Of a stretch of 64,000 nucleotides of DNA, positions 46,401 to 58,647 are shown one piece after another. Positions within the stretch are counted from its first letter, which is position 1, and each line of letters begins with the position of its first letter. Origin of the DNA: Aquilaria yunnanensis (lineage: Eukaryota; Streptophyta; Magnoliopsida; Malvales; Thymelaeaceae). Both the position numbers and the translations under genes were made by a program. Location: positions 22,443,001 to 22,507,000 of the forward strand of contig CM077594.1 in assembly GCA_039654915.1 (NCBI GenBank). Direction: 5' to 3'. The notes beneath the pieces are model-generated. The model saw nothing but the letters and a program-made list of their open reading frames with translations, searched no databases and was not told the origin of the DNA.

Positions 46401-48444
46401 TGTGTTCCACCACTTTCAAAAGATGTTCTAGGACTAACCTAGAAGATTTTTTCAAAGATTGAGGTTTGTGTCCAGGCAGATAAAGTTGCCTGGCATGGCA
46501 GTCTATGACTACACGGTTGGTACTAAGCCAGTTCATACCTAGTATGATATCATATCCATTAGTATCCAAGATTATTAGGTCGGCTCTAAGCTCTAGCTCA
46601 CCTAACCTAAGCATGCAATCTTTTACCATATGGTATGTTATCAAGACCTCGTTCCCGGCAGTTTTAACCAGGTACATTTTATCCGTATTGCATACTTCTA
46701 GGTTCATATCTTTAACTAGCTTAGAGGATACTATAGATAAAGATGCACCAGTATCAAATAAAACTGATACCTCATAACCATTAATAATAATGGTACCTGC
46801 AAGAGTTTGCCTGACCAGCCTGGCCTGGTCCATTTCTTCTTCATCGTCCCTAGCTCTGTCGTCCTCTGGGTCCTCTCGTGCTTTTCTCGAACTCTCAATC
46901 TGGAATACTCTTCCAGCAGCTTGAGCTTGTTTATTCCTGCCCTGGGGCATGCTAGGGCCCTGGTCCCTCCTCGGTGGTGGAGGTATATTGGGCCTCTTTA
47001 TGGGCAATTGTCTATGTGCCCATCTGTTATTGAACCCTCCCGGGGTCCTCTGATCTTCTCCCTTGGCAGGGCAGTCTTTTACCCAGTGATCCTGGGCGCC
47101 GCATTTTAGGCATCCGGAAGTGAGCCTGTAGCATGGCTTTTGGCCATGGAACTTACCACACGTTTCACATTGTGGCCCATAGGGGGCTGTGGCCTTCATT
47201 CTCTTATCCATTCTTGGCTCATATGCCAAGCTTTCTTTTCCTCTCTTTTTAGAGGGCTTTTGTAGTCTACTGGTACTTCCGGAGCCAATCATGAATTGTC
47301 CCCTGAACTCTTGCTCTAGGGCCATAGCCTTCTGTACAATGTCGTGGTATTTGTTGGCTCCTACTGCTCTGAGTATTTGCCTCAGCTCTGGCCTAAGTCC
47401 TCGAAGGAACCTCTTGGCCTTTATATCCTCTCGATCATCGTACTGTGGTGCATATCTTATGAGGTTACTGAACCTCTGTTCATATTCTAGTACGGAGAGC
47501 TCTTTCTGCTCAAGCAGGTCAAACTCAACCTGCTTTTGGTCTTTCTGTGCTTCACCGATGTATTGTTGATGAAACACTTGTTCGAATTCGGGCCATCTCA
47601 TTGCTCTTCTCCTTTGAGCAGGCCGCCTAGCATTTTTGCTAGCATATGTCCTATGGACTGCTCTCCACCATAACTCAGCATTTCCTTCTAGTTTGAAGGT
47701 TGCCAGTAAGACCTTCTGAGAAGCGGAAACCTCCATTCTCTCAAAGATCTTTTCGATCTGGTTTTTCCAGAATTCTGCTTCATCTGGGTTACAGCTTCCT
47801 TTAAATACTGGAGGTTTTAGGGCAAGGAACCCCTCCAATTGGCCTTCTCTTAGGCCCCCAGCATTATCAATATTGGGCCTCCCTCTTTGCGCCCTCACTG
47901 CCCTGGTGGTGGCAGTGAGTTGGGTAGGTCCATCAATATCCTCCATGTCCAGCTCTTCTGCATCTGGACTTTCTTCCTCTTCTTCTCTTAATTCTTGTTG
48001 GATCTCAGTTCTTATTCTTCTTGCTCGTGGGTTTCTTCTTTCTTCATCCTCATCATCGTCATTCTCACTAGCTTGATCATCGAGTACAGGTTCTTTTCCT
48101 GGCCTCCTTCTCATTGGTGGCTCTCTTTGCTGCCCAGCAGGCTCTGGGACTTGGGCTTGACCCCTTGCCAGGATCTGCATGCTAGCTGCTAATTGGGCCA
48201 TATTGGCCTGCATAGCTTCCATCATTGCTTCCATTCTTGCTTCTCTTCTTTCTTGGGCATTAATGCTAGGCCCAGTAACATTAGCCCTGATGGGCTCATA
48301 AGGCCTGACTTGGGCCTCTGGCACAAAGCCAGCATTTTCATTCCCTTGATGGGAATTTTCATTTCCATTTCGGCCTCGGTTCATATTTCTGGTTCTCATC
48401 CTACAATTAACAACAAGCAAGGCACACAATTGCTCAATATTCAT
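43405..48444 (-). CDS. Gag-Pol polyprotein with chromodomain, 1679 residues
   Basis: One intact frame encodes the structural protein and all enzymes for replication and integration. Acidic N-terminal region to about 200. Gag core about 215-385 ([34 protein letters not shown]). Zinc knuckle C445-x2-C448-x4-H453-x4-C458, with a further Cys/His cluster at 426-438. Protease LFDTGAS, Asp564. Reverse transcriptase about 750-930 ([11 protein letters not shown], Asp830; FIDD at 892-895). RNase H about 1035-1150 (YTDAS Asp1041, Glu1078, Asp1103, DALSR). Integrase HHCC His1253, His1260, Cys1290, Cys1293 and DDE Asp1323, Asp1384, Glu1420 with the classic 35-residue spacing. GPY/F-type motif near 1559. 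Chromodomain about 1617-1662 ([31 protein letters not shown]), which directs integration toward modified chromatin in this family. All catalytic residues are present. M16 is a possible alternative start. Confidence 0.96.
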   Translation of the reverse strand: MNIEQLCALLVVNCRMRTRNMNRGRNGNENSHQGNENAGFVPEAQVRPYEPIRANVTGPSINAQERREARMEAMMEAMQANMAQLAASMQILARGQAQVPEPAGQQREPPMRRRPGKEPVLDDQASENDDDEDEERRNPRARRIRTEIQQELREEEEESPDAEELDMEDIDGPTQLTATTRAVRAQRGRPNIDNAGGLREGQLEGFLALKPPVFKGSCNPDEAEFWKNQIEKIFERMEVSASQKVLLATFKLEGNAELWWRAVHRTYASKNARRPAQRRRAMRWPEFEQVFHQQYIGEAQKDQKQVEFDLLEQKELSVLEYEQRFSNLIRYAPQYDDREDIKAKRFLRGLRPELRQILRAVGANKYHDIVQKAMALEQEFRGQFMIGSGSTSRLQKPSKKRGKESLAYEPRMDKRMKATAPYGPQCETCGKFHGQKPCYRLTSGCLKCGAQDHWVKDCPAKGEDQRTPGGFNNRWAHRQLPIKRPNIPPPPRRDQGPSMPQGRNKQAQAAGRVFQIESSRKAREDPEDDRARDDEEEMDQARLVRQTLAGTIIINGYEVSVLFDTGASLSIVSSKLVKDMNLEVCNTDKMYLVKTAGNEVLITYHMVKDCMLRLGELELRADLIILDTNGYDIILGMNWLSTNRVVIDCHARQLYLPGHKPQSLKKSSRLVLEHLLKVVEHKPLIIKGEYLGLNGTEVEIELGKIPIAREFPEVFPTDLPGLPPAREVEFEIKLVPGATPASIAPYRMAILEMMELKKQLDELLEKGFIRPSTSPWGAPVLFVKKKDGTLRLCIDYRKLNALTIKNKYPLPRIEDLFDQLKGAKVFSKIDLRSGYFQLRVREEDVPKTAFRTRYGHFEYTVMPFGLTNAPAFFMDLMQRVFKAYLDHFVVVFIDDILVYSKDEEAHKEHLRRVLSLLKEHELYGKLSKCQFWAKEIGFLGHVINEHGLAVDPEKIKAVLEWKQPQTVRDIRSFLGLAGYYRRFVPKFSVLAAPLTQLTRKDQKFEWSEQCEASFQELKERLTTAPILVLPDPTKEYIVYTDASRVGLGCVLMQGKQAIAYGSRQLRPHEKNYPVHDLELAAVIFALKQWRHYLLGGRFQVFTDHKSLRYLFTQKDLNMRQRRWLEYLKDFECVIEYMAGKANVVADALSRKYTGILKAAGEPTKAEVLSLSELAQEWKHWEMDQVKVLTIRSEWKDLIQEAQLQDEEIPRISGQKRGKLYQGFSFKDGILYFQNRIYVPNRNGIRQQILEEAHSSLMSMHPGAQKMYKNLRSHFWWPYMKQEIGASVAKCMTCQQVKVEHQRPGGKLQSLPIPERKWGSISMDFVVGLPLTRRKSNTIWVIVDRLTKAAHFLPINLTDSLEKLAQQYVKEIVRLHGVPDDIVSDRDPRFVSRFWKSLHHAMGTKLKFSSAYHPQTDGQTERTIQTLEDMLRCCIIDFQGEWDKRLPLVEFSYNNSHHSVIGMAPYEALYGRRCITPHCWHEPGDKLEIGPELIRETTGKVKLIQERIKAANNRQESYANLKKRRDLEFQAGDQVWLKVSPMKGVMRFGKRGKLAPRYVGPYLILARVGNVAYKLELPPELGHVHDTFHVSLLKKCVSDPKQVVHVTSVPITQDLTYEEEPIRVLARDTRKLRSKWISMVKVQWTNHSEEEATWEVETEMLKNYPDTFPKLLGNLEDQIS

Positions 48445-48528
48445 AAATATTCATTAGTGGACTTAACCTATGTGGGAACAAGTCTATACTAAGAATCATA
48501 GACCAAAACTTTGGTCCTTCAGAGCAAA

Positions 48529-48543
48529 CTTGCTCTGATACCA
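48529..48543 (-). promoter_or_regulatory. intact chromovirus primer-binding site
   Basis: The minus strand reads TGGTATCAGAGCAAG, three bases inside the 5' LTR and complementary to initiator tRNA-Met for the first 12 bases. Confidence 0.92.
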
Positions 48544-48546
48544 AGC

Positions 48547-51281
48547 TGTCGTGCCCTAAACTGCCCCTGGCCCATCCGGGCCCAATTATCTAAAACATGC
48601 AGCGGAAGTTTAATTAAATCGAAGGGACTTTTATTACTCACTAAGACTTATGGGCACGAACCCCAGGATACTTACTGGTACTAGCTTGTTATGTTCTTAT
48701 TAAAGGTTTAAGTTTAAGTGCTCTTGGAAACAAACTAGCACCTATGTGGATTTCATGTGTTCATTTTCATGGTATTTACCAAGCTTTAGCCAAGATTATG
48801 CATGGCATCCAAAACACCAACTTAAGTTTGAAAACTTATTTTCATGCATATGGTTTGCATGCTTATGTGTTTTAGTGTTCACTAGTGCACATAATCACTT
48901 AATGCCTTTAGATGCAACTAATGCTTAGGCATATATTAATTCACGTACGTGCACTTGAATTCCTTATTAGCCAATCTTTACACATGCATCCAATTTCATG
49001 CTTCTCCAAGTTTATTTGCATGTTTTTCTTTGAGTGCGCATACAAAGCCAAACATAGCATGCTTTCAACATAAACATGGGCTTATGGGCCTTTTCCATAC
49101 TTAACATGCATATGGCCCAAAATTAACCAAGAACATATTCAAATTTTCTAATTTCTTATTTAAGCCCAAAACATGCATTTAAGCCCAATTTATACATGCT
49201 TCCGATTTTCATGAAAATCATACTTCCATAAAACATGCATGGGCCTTGGTAAGTCCACCAAGCAATAAAAACACCCAAAGTGTCCATAGTCCATATTACA
49301 AGCCCAAAATACTAAGTTTGGCCAAATTTTAGCTAAGTCCATAAATTTGGTCATTTAACTAAGACCAACTATTACATGCTTAAAAGCAAGCCATAATCCA
49401 AAGAACACAAATCCACCTTAAGACGTTGTTCCCACAGTTTCTAGACTCGTAGTCCTGCACACAAAGTCCACATTTTATTAGCTTGATTTTCAAGCAACTA
49501 AAGGTAAATACTTAGAATAAATTGAGCAAATAGTATTTACATACTCAACCTCAACACCACAGAAAGAGTACTTAGGACTCTTAGCTCAATCTTTCGAGCA
49601 CACTTTTTCCTACAAAGGTAGAGTAGGGCGGGTGAGATTTAAATCTCAATAAGGATTCCGTATGGCTTCCAAAGCCTAACATATGGCCTTTATGGCCTAA
49701 CATATGCCAAGAATGTAATGGCAATAAATATTCCAAAAATCCTGCAAAGAAAACATAAAGACAAAGAAAACACAAAGATACATGTATATACAATAATAAT
49801 CGAAATCGGGGGTTAGCATGCACAACAAATTCATAGAAGCACACAAACACATGCCACTTAACACCTTGATTTACAGAAGGGCAGCAAGCATCCCTCAAGT
49901 TTTATTTCATTAATTTCACATACTTTTCATTTTCGGAGATCTCACTTAGCATAGGAATTTAAGGTGGCCTACTTAAATCCTAGCCCATAATGCTTGCTTA
50001 CTTAACTTAGCTCATGAGCGATACAGAATTGCCGAAGCAATAATTTAACTTATGCCCTCTTAGCACACCTAGGATCATATGGTTCTTTGACCATCACCTA
50101 GGGGCCCGAATACTCAAAGAGTATAGGAATCCTTACCAATACCGAAAGCTTCTTAGAAGCTTGTTTTCCTTCGATTTCCTCGCTTGTTGGTTTCTAGAAA
50201 TGATTTTCTAGCACAAGAACCAAAATGGCCAAATAAATTAGTAATCCATAAAATACCAAGAACACTTGGTAATTATCTTAAAGAAATCAAAATACCAAGA
50301 ATACTTGGTTCACACTTACAAAACCTCGACTAGGAGGTGAGACCGAATTTTGTGTGCTTGATGTTCTTCAAATTTTCTTCTTGATTCTTCCTCCCAATGA
50401 GCTTAGAAGCTCATATACATAAAGAACTCCTTGAGAAGAGTTCAAAACCTCTAAGAAATGAAGATGGCCGAATTTCTCTCCTTGGTTTTCTTTGAATCTT
50501 TTACTTGATTCTTGCTCTTTGGGTGTTTAGAGCATGAATTCCACCAAGAACACTTGGTTTTAATTTATGGAAGGGTGATTTCTAGTGATGGCAGAATTTT
50601 TGGAGGAAGGAGAAGAGTTAGAAATGTTCTTGGAGAGAAGAACAAGTGTTGGCCAAAACTAGAGAGAAGGGAGAGAGAGTTTGTAGAGAGAGATTGAAGA
50701 AAGAGAGTGAAATGGCTTAAATGAGGTGAGATGAGTGAAGAAATGTATTTTGTTGAATGGGGGAGTGTATGTACGGTTATGGGTGTCCAAAATGGGTGGG
50801 AATAATGCCTTAGTGGAGTAATAATTCAAATGGGAAGTGGGAGACAAAGTGGGGGGACAAATTGGAAGAGTTGGTGAAGTTAAATGATGAAATGGTGAAG
50901 GTGGGAGACAAAGGTGAGTGGAGGTGTGGGTGGAGGTGGAGGTGGCATAAAATATATTAATTTGAATGGACATGGCTAGCCATGGCATCCAAGGCCATGA
51001 AAATGGGTCAATTCCCCACTTATTCCTCCAATCTTTTGAATTTGGGCAATTGAGCCCAACTTACAACAATTCCTTTGTTCAATTGAGTCCTTCATCTTTG
51101 AAATCCACCATTTTCACCATTATTTTTCTTGGCCTAAGCCAAGCTTAATTTCATGAATCCTTAACACTTAATTTAATGTCCCCTCACATTAATTCAGCTA
51201 AATTCCCAAATTAGGAAAATTCTTTGGCTCCCAATCCACTTACCCCGGGACCTAATCAGTTTGGATTTTCCGGGCATTACA
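48547..51281 (-). repeat. intact chromovirus 5' LTR (2735 bp)
   Basis: The same sequence as 40658-43392 with one visible substitution. It carries the minus-strand promoter. The same three palindromes lie at 50255, 50294 and 50543. Confidence 0.95.
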
Positions 51282-51552
51282 ACATATTTTATTCATGTTT
51301 TCTTTAAATCTTGTCGAACCATTATCTTAGTTTAATAAACTTAAGTATTTTATTGAAACTAAGTAAATGTTTTTTTAACACTCAAGTAAATACTAAACAC
51401 TAAGAAAATGGTTGGGATTTACATAGTAAATCTTGGCAAAATGATCCTAGAAATGAAGAGCAATTCTAGCTTAATTAAGAGCTCGGATTAGGCAACAGAA
51501 TGATTTTGCCTAATTAAGGAATTAATTAGGCATTTATTGGGATGATTCCTCA
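51282..51552 (+). repeat. outer chromovirus left LTR, piece 3 (3' end)
   Basis: It resumes after the acata duplication and ends ...gatgattcctca, four bases before the PBS. This terminal part has no counterpart in the right LTR, which is truncated before it. Confidence 0.8.
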
Positions 51553-51556
51553 TAGT

Positions 51557-51575
51557 TGGTATTAAAGCCTGGGTT
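51557..51575 (+). promoter_or_regulatory. outer chromovirus primer-binding site
   Basis: TGGTATTAAAGCCTGGGTT, a decayed match to the initiator tRNA-Met complement. It shows that the outer element is in plus orientation. Confidence 0.8.
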
Positions 51576-51706
51576 ATACTAAGGGCAAAGGTCTAGGTTG
51601 CTACCATAGGAGTCTTGTGTATAGAGTTGAAGTTGGACTAATGGTCATGAGTATTGATTGTGTGTTGCATTATTTGTGTTTATGAATTATGCTTACAGGT
51701 CTAGTT

Positions 51707-52960
51707 ATGGTTCGCACTAAGAATAACATGGACGCTAATGCGGTCGAAGATAGTCAGGGCAAATATGTAGAGCAGGATGTCGGGGGCATCATGTTGGATG
51801 CTTTGTATGCTCTCACCTTGTAGATGCGGGATTGTATGGATTGGCAAAATGAGACACTCATTTTCTTGACTTAAGGGCTAAATACGCTAGAATCATGGGG
51901 CCATTGGGCGAGACCTTGAGTATGTTAATGATTTGGATGAGAAGCCATAAGAGGTTGGCCATCAAGATCCTGAGCTAGCTGACTAGAGAGGTGACAATGG
52001 CTCGGATCAAGAGCCTATTATTATTGAAGCTCAGCATGAAGAGGGATCCCTGGTTTTCATGCTTAGGTAGATCCAAGGGTTGGATTCGCTTTACTTTTAC
52101 TGTAAGGAAGATGTTAACGCTGCTAAGTTTTGGCTAAATCAAATGAATAAGATATTTTGGACCCTTATAGACTATTGTTGACATCAAGCTGCATCTGGCA
52201 TGTTATTATCTGAAGGGTGCCATAGAGATTTGGTGGAATAATGAGCAGGATCTTCTCGAGGAGGAAAATGAGGCCAAGTTTGAGTATAGAGCCAGGCCTT
52301 TAACTTGGCAGTATTTTCTTGAAAGGTTTTAAGGGAAGTACATCAGTGAAGCTACCAAGGACCTCAAGAGGTAGGAGTTTGACAGACTTACCCAGGGTAA
52401 GATGATTGTGACCGAGTACTCTAAGAAGTTCAGTGCATTGGCATGACATGTGCTAGACTTGATTAGTCGAAAGCATACTAAGATAGCTTAGTTTGTGGAG
52501 GGGCTTTGGTGCCATTTGTTGAAATTTATAGTAGTTGCAGATTTTAGCACTTACTTTTAGGTAATACAAAAGGCACAACAGTTAAAGGTGGGTATGAGAG
52601 TGGAGAGCCCTTAGGCACCAAGGCTAAGGCAAGAGGCCATCTACCCTTGAGACGGGTGGCAATGACAATAACACTAAGAAAGCCAAGTGTGGGAAAGACT
52701 CGAGCAAGACTTGTGGCAAGTTTCATGCCAATAAACTGTGCCTTTACCTAGAAAGAGAGTAGTAGCCCGACAATCAGCCAGCGGGCTGTTGGACATGCTG
52801 GGCATTAGACCATTCAACCCTGGATTGTATATGAGCACGTTGTGATGGGCAAGGAGTGCCCTAGAGGCCTATGCCTAGGCCAGGGCAAGAAGGACCTGGT
52901 GGAGTTGGAGTGCCTCAAGTAGGAGGAGCATAGCAAGGAGCTAGATAAGAAGCACACTAA
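51707..52960 (+). pseudogene. outer chromovirus Gag remnant
   Basis: The ATG at 51707 opens a frame (MVRTKNNMDANAVE) that soon reaches a stop. Later segments show DVNAAKFWLNQMNKIF, YYLKGAIEIWWNN, YFLERF, GKYISEATKDLKR and TEYSKKFSALA, the Gypsy Gag pattern. Stops are mostly TAG where Gln or Trp is expected. Confidence 0.8.
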
Positions 52961-52999
52961 CTAGGACCACCTTAGCAGCTGGTGTTTGCTCTGGAGCAC

Positions 53000-53600
53000 C
53001 GAGATGGACGTCCAGTGGCACAAGGTGCTTTTATGTTAAATAATACAAGTGTTAGAGTTTTATTAGAAATTGGTACATCACTATTTGTTATATCTGCTTG
53101 ATTGGTAGATATGTTAGGTTTAGTTAGGACTGAGGAATCTGAGATGAGGATCATTCAGTATCTAGTTTTCATCAAAGAAAAAGTATTGACATACCCCCTT
53201 TGACGTAAACCACCACAGATTTTACTATGAATTTTGGGTGATGTCACTGGGAGGGCATGACTTGGTACTCGGTATGGATTGCTTGGAATGACACTAGGCT
53301 AACATCAACAATGTGACTCAAACCATCACCCTTAAAATTGAAGATGAGGAGGTGGTGACTTGTGACAGTGGGTGGGCAACTAATGTCAAGTCCACTTCAT
53401 TAAGATTGATTAATGTGGTTACCATGGTAGATGAGGATGAGTATTATGGCCTGAATGATGATGAAGTGGGGGAGGAACTGAAGGACATTCCAGTTGTCAA
53501 CATGTTCCTAGAAGTTTTTCTTGCGGACTTACTAAAGTTACCACCTAAAAGAGATCTTTATTCACCTATTAGTAGGGACTTGGCCCATATCGATTCCTCC
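53000..53600 (+). pseudogene. outer chromovirus protease and linker remnant
   Basis: Near 53050-53110 the frame reads RVLLEIGTSLFVIS where the active site DTGAS is expected, so the catalytic Asp is lost. It is followed by LGGHDLVLGMDWLE-like sequence in broken frames (to 53290) and an acidic linker ORF (53313-53621). Confidence 0.75.
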
Positions 53601-53607
53601 ATACAGG

Positions 53608-54572
53608 ATGTCCACTCATGAGATAGGTGAATTAAAGGAACAACTAGAGGAGCTATTAAGGAAGGGCTTCATTAGGCCTAGTGTGTCATCATGGGGTGTC
53701 TCGGTGTTATTTGTTAAGAAGAAAGGTGGTACTCTTAGCTTGGTAATAGATTATCGCCATCTAAATCAAGCAATGGTTAAAAAAACATACCATTTTCAAA
53801 GAATTGATGAACTCTTTGATAGACTCAAAGGAGCTAAGATATTTTTAAAGATTGATCTCAAAAGTGATTACTTTTAGATTTGAGTCAAGAAGAAGGACAA
53901 ACACAAAACCACTTTTCAAATGCGGTATAGGCACTTTAAGTATATGAATGATGCCATTTAGGGTGAGCAATGCCCTTGTGGCATTTATGGAGGCCATAAA
54001 TATGATAGTCATGCCTTATTTTGATAAATTTGTGGAAGTTTTCATGAATGATATACTTATATACTCTTAGACTCTTGCTTAGCATGAGGAAAAACTTAAG
54101 AGTGCTAAAGGAAAATCAGTACTATGAAAAACTGTCTAAGTGTTAGTTTTAGGTAAAGTAAATACCCTTCCTTGGTCATGTGATCACTAAAAAAATGGTA
54201 AGTGTGGACCAAGGAAATGTACATGTGGTGATGGAATGGAGACAACCCATTAACCCTACCAAGGTGAGGTGCTTTCTTGGTCTAGCAGGCTATTACCAGA
54301 AATTCAATGAGGGATTCTCTCAAATAGCTAAGCCATTAACTACCTTGACCAAGAAGGCACAAAAATTTGTTTGGACAAACAAGTCTAAGGCAGTCTTTCA
54401 GGAACTCAAATGGAGGTTGACTACGGCGCCAATCTTGATAATGCCAGACCTAGCCAAAACCTATGCTATCTACACAAATGCATTAGGATTGGCCTTAGGT
54501 TGTGTACTGATGCAAGATAGGCAAGTAGTTGCATATAGTTCAAGGCAATTAAGGCTAAATGAGCTAAATTAG
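53608..54572 (+). pseudogene. outer chromovirus RT and start of RNase H, broken
   Basis: An open block (53608-53877) gives [20 protein letters not shown], then KIDLKSDYF, then TAG and TGA where YFQ(I/L)RV is expected. The polymerase motif region near 54045 (FMNDILIYS) has Asn for the first Asp of FIDD. The block at 54180-54572 has [29 protein letters not shown] and YAIYTNALGLALGCVLMQ, in which the RNase H Asp of YTDAS is also Asn. Confidence 0.88.
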
Positions 54573-55080
54573 CCAACACATGATCTGGAACTAGTAGCCA
54601 TAGCCTTTGCCTTAAAACTCTAGCAGCATTATCTGTTAGGATGATCTTTTCAGATATATACTAATCATAAGAGCCTTAAGTAACTATTCACCTAGAAAGA
54701 TTTGAACTTGAGGCAAAAGAGGTGGATTGAGTACATTAAGGATTAAAATTGTGCCACCAAGTACACAGTTAGGAAGGGCAATGTGGTGGTTGATGCCCTC
54801 AGTCGAGAGTATATTAAAGTAGTAGTTTCCAAGGATCAAGTGAGAGATTTTAAGGCCCAAATTTTTATGGCCCTATATAGGTATTGGTCCATATGGGAGA
54901 TTGACCAAGTCTTCAAGGTGCGAATTTAGTCGGGAAGGCTAGATAGGGTCTGAGAGGCCCAAGGGTTAGACATTGAGATGCATGAGGTTTTAGGGGAGCC
55001 CAAGCATAGAATCATCCAAGAAAGGTATAAGTATCAAGATGATTTACTTTTCCTTAGGAAAAGACTCTATGTGCCCAGTG
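54573..55080 (+). pseudogene. outer chromovirus RNase H end and connector, broken
   Basis: Segments such as PTHDLELVAIAFAL, YTNHKSLK and GNVVVDALSREYIK are recognisable but carry several TAG stops. Confidence 0.75.
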
Positions 55081-55830
55081 CTAATGGGTTGAGGGAGTAG
55101 GTGCTCTAAGACCCACATAGTAGTCCCTTTAGTATCCATCCCCGGTGACCAAAATGTATTATGACATCAGAACTCATTTTTGGTTGCCTAGGTTCAAGGT
55201 TGATATTAAGAATCATGTAATTAAGTGTTTTACCTGTCAGATCGTAAAGGTAGAACACCAAAAGCCATGTGGTACTTTGTATAGCCTACCCATTCCAGAA
55301 AGAAAATGGGGGGCGATTACTATGGAATTCTTGGTAGGTTTGCCAAGTACAAGGAAACAACATGATACCGTATAGGTCATAGTGGATAGGCTGATTAGGA
55401 GTGCCCATTTCCTACTAAGTAAGATTATTTATCCACTAGAAAGGTTAGCAAACTTGTATATCAAAGAGATTGTTCGACTTCATGGTGTGCTAGATTCGAT
55501 CATATCTAATTAAGATCCAAGATTTGTTTCTGGGCTTTGGAATGCCTTTCAACAGGCAATGGCATCAAAGGTAAACTTGAGAACCGGTTATCACCACTAA
55601 ACAGATGGACAATCGAAGAGGACTATCCAAACCCTAGAGGACATGATACGGAGTTGTGCCTTGGATTTCAAATAAGATTGGGATGACCATCTTCTACTTA
55701 TTGAATTTGCCTATAATAATAGTTATCAGGCATCGATTCAGATGGCTTCGTATGAGGCTTTGTATGGCTTGCAATGCATGCCACCATATTGCTAGGCTGA
55801 CAAAATAGATGTGGACCAAGTAGGACCACA
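55081..55830 (+). pseudogene. outer chromovirus integrase remnant
   Basis: The block at 55145-55375 reads KMYYDIRTHFWLPRFKVDI, CFTCQIVKVEHQKP and [19 protein letters not shown]; the first DDE Asp (expected DF) is Glu. Later NSYQASIQMASYEALYG-like sequence is split by stops. Confidence 0.85.
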
Positions 55831-56400
55831 AGTTGTAGATGAAACCACAGCCAAAATTAGGCAAATTCAAGCCCGATTAAGGGCAGTTATTGACAGGCAG
55901 CAGGCACGTGCCAATGTTAAGAGGTGTGAAGTAAACCTTAAAGTAGGGGGCATGGTATTCCTTAAGATCTTACCAATGAAAATAGTGGTACGATTCAGCC
56001 AAAAGGGCAAGTTAGCTCTTAGGTACATTGGATCTTATGAGATTCTAGAGCAGGTTGGCAAAGTTGCCTATAGATTGGTGCTGCCACCGGGCTTGGCTTA
56101 CATACATAATGTTTCATGTCAGTGTATTGAAAAAATGCAATACACCTGACGGGTAATCAGTGATACCCCCTCTTATCGAGCTAGTGAATAAGGACTTGAC
56201 CATACAAAATGTCCAATTAGATTCCTTGATTGACAAGTCAAAAAGCTAAGGACCTAGTAGATACCCATGACCAAGGTCCAATGGTCCAATCATTTAAAGG
56301 ATGAGGCCAAGTAAGAGACAAAGCAAGATATGAAGACTCAATATCCTAACATATTCATAGAGTTAAAGCATGAATTAGAGGATAAATTATCTGAAGAAAA
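55811..56400 (+). pseudogene. outer chromovirus integrase C-terminus and chromodomain remnant
   Basis: An open block (55811-56149) has LKVGGMVFLKILPMK and LRYIGSYEILEQVGKVAYRL. Beyond it, broken frames read TKVQWSNHLKDEAK and QYPNIFIELKHELED, homologous to the chromodomain end of the intact element. This supports placing both in the chromovirus group. Confidence 0.8.
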
Positions 56401-56406
56401 TGAGGA

Positions 56407-58647
56407 TGTTAGAACCCTCATTTTATCAGGTAATTAATTTATTTTATTTGTGTTATCATTAATTATATTACACTTGCAAGCTAAGTTAAGTTGAGTTAAT
56501 GATTTAATAGCCCTTGGAGTTCAAAGGATTAAAATTTGAAGTAAATTGACCATAACGGCAACTAGGGAAAAAATGGTAATTTTAAAAATTAAATAAAAAA
56601 ATATTACCAAGAAAGATGGAATTGAGTTTTTAGAAGCGAAATGAACATCTCGATGAATTTTTAACTCAATTTAACCAAAAATTGGCATTTTCTTGCTAAG
56701 GAAACAAAAAAGGGCAAAAAGGTAATTTTTAGGTAAAATGTGGTCAAAATGGGTTTGAGAAGATGAAAAATGGTTTTTGAAGCCATTTGGTGAAATTTAG
56801 CGAATCATGGAGTAAAATTGACCTAGTTTTGAGCATGCAAGAAAAGTGAAAAAGGGCATTTCAATAATTTTGGTTGGTCAAACTTGGTCAAACTTGAGTC
56901 AAACCTGGTAAACCAAATTCAACCTTAGTGGCAAGGGTAGGAAAATACATGGTTGGAAGTGGAGGGAAGAAAATCTAAGATTTAAGGTTCAAATGGAAAC
57001 ATAGTTGAGAATTTATTGAGGTGGCATCATTTTATCCAAAAGTTTAAACACCTTTTCACCCATCCAACCTTTGTGCACTTGTGGGAGAAAATCAGATTAA
57101 AAAATGTGGGTGAGCTTTTTTTCCCCTTGGTTAAGTAGCCTAAAGCTCTACTAACCATACAAAATCTTTAAACCTTTACCATTTTAACCCCTTCACCTAT
57201 TTTCCATCCTTATTCATCCCCAAACCCACAAACTCACTTTTTTATCTTCCTTTGCTCATTCAGCATGTCCTAAACCATCAAACGCATAGAAACTCACCAA
57301 ATAAATGAAATAAAAATAAGAGAAAGAAAGATTGTAAGTGAGAAATCAAAGGGAAAGTGTACGTGTTGCAAGGAAGTGCTTAAGAGTTTGGTTTTCTCCA
57401 AAAGGTGGCAAAAATTTTAGTATGTTTTTTTGGTGAGAATGTGTTTTGCTTCAACTTATTTCATCCTTATTTAGATTGGTCTTTGTGCTCATCAAAAGCC
57501 CATGATTTTTGTGAGGTTAAGCTTAGGAAACAAGAAAAATTGATGAACTTCTAGGAAGGGAGCTACAGTTCTAATTGTTTTGTTTTCTTAAGGCAAGGAC
57601 TGTATTAACTTTTTTTTTGTTCCTAAATAATGACACTACCCTTAGGCTAAAAAATATGTTAGTAATATGGTTGATTTACTATGGTTAAACAAGGAACTCC
57701 AAGGGACTAGGATTAGGCTTGTAGGTAGTGGATCTTTAAGCTTGCAAGTGCAAAATCTACGCAATAGTAGGGTATTCTACCCCTTCGTTCTTTTACAAGC
57801 TCTAACCATGTTTTAGATTAGTGAAAGCTAGGGCAAAAAAAGCACAAGGTGACCAATAGAGCTAAAAAGGGATCAAGTGCACTAAGGTCTGACCTAGCTT
57901 CTTGTTTAGGTAATAGGTGGTGTTCTTGGTGTACGGGCTGTAAAATGGTGTATGGACCAAGCCTTGGATTCATGGTAGATGAGTGTAGCTGAACCTTCAA
58001 GGTTTGGCAAGCACAAGAGAGATGTGCCTCGGTTTGGGTATGTAAGTGTTTTGACCAGGCTCAAGGGCACGAGCATGAACTGTGTTTGTGTGTGCGCGCA
58101 TAGGCTTTTAGGTGTATAAGTCTTTTGGGATGCCTAGGAGCATGGTGAGTTTGGTGTGCTGAGGTGTACATGGGTGTGCCTAAGTGGGCATACAGCTGTG
58201 TATGCCTAAGGGGCACTTGAGGGTGTGCCTAAAGGTGCGCATGTGCATGCACCTATGGGCTCGTGGCCATGCCCAGCTAGGGGGAAGCAAAGGCACATTC
58301 CGGGGCACTTGGTTCCTTGTGGGCTTTGGGTTGCATTTTGGACATGACCTATGAGGGGGAGCCTAAGGCAAAGCCCTAAGGCCCAAACGACACTTGGGGC
58401 CAATAAATGACTTAGGTCATAAGTAAACATACACATTGGCCTATTGGGCCAAAGGGCCCTATAAAGGGCAAGACACATCCATAGGAATTATGACCCATAT
58501 AAAACATGGCCAAGCCCCGATGCATACAATAAAGGAGTTTTTGAGCTGGCAAAAGTTGGCAAGCGCAAGGGCAAATGCAAGGATGAGTGCTCAAGGGGAA
58601 ATATGGACTAATGGGTGCTTTTATTTGTTTGTTTATTTACTTGTTTA
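56407..58647 (+). repeat. outer chromovirus right LTR, piece 1
   Basis: It begins TGTTAGAACCCTCATTTTATC and is collinear with 32046-33061 and 38739-39900, with many substitutions. It is interrupted by the solo LTR at 58648. Confidence 0.88.

Larger units (their letters stand above)
40658..51281 (-). mobile_element. intact chromovirus (Ty3/Gypsy, Tekay/Del-like), 10.6 kb
   Basis: Two 2735-bp LTRs (40658-43392 and 48547-51281) enclose PBS, one uninterrupted gag-pol ORF and PPT. The 5-bp target duplication is acata (40653-40657 and 51282-51286). By eye the LTRs differ at one base only (a in tacatgc near 41060, g in tacgtgc near 48949). With all motifs intact and a single LTR difference, it inserted very recently and may be active. 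Confidence 0.95.

Noticed and set aside
45578..48492. Many plus-strand ORFs of 60-126 codons opposite gag-pol
   Set aside because: They are antisense shadows of the 1679-codon frame and have no domain.
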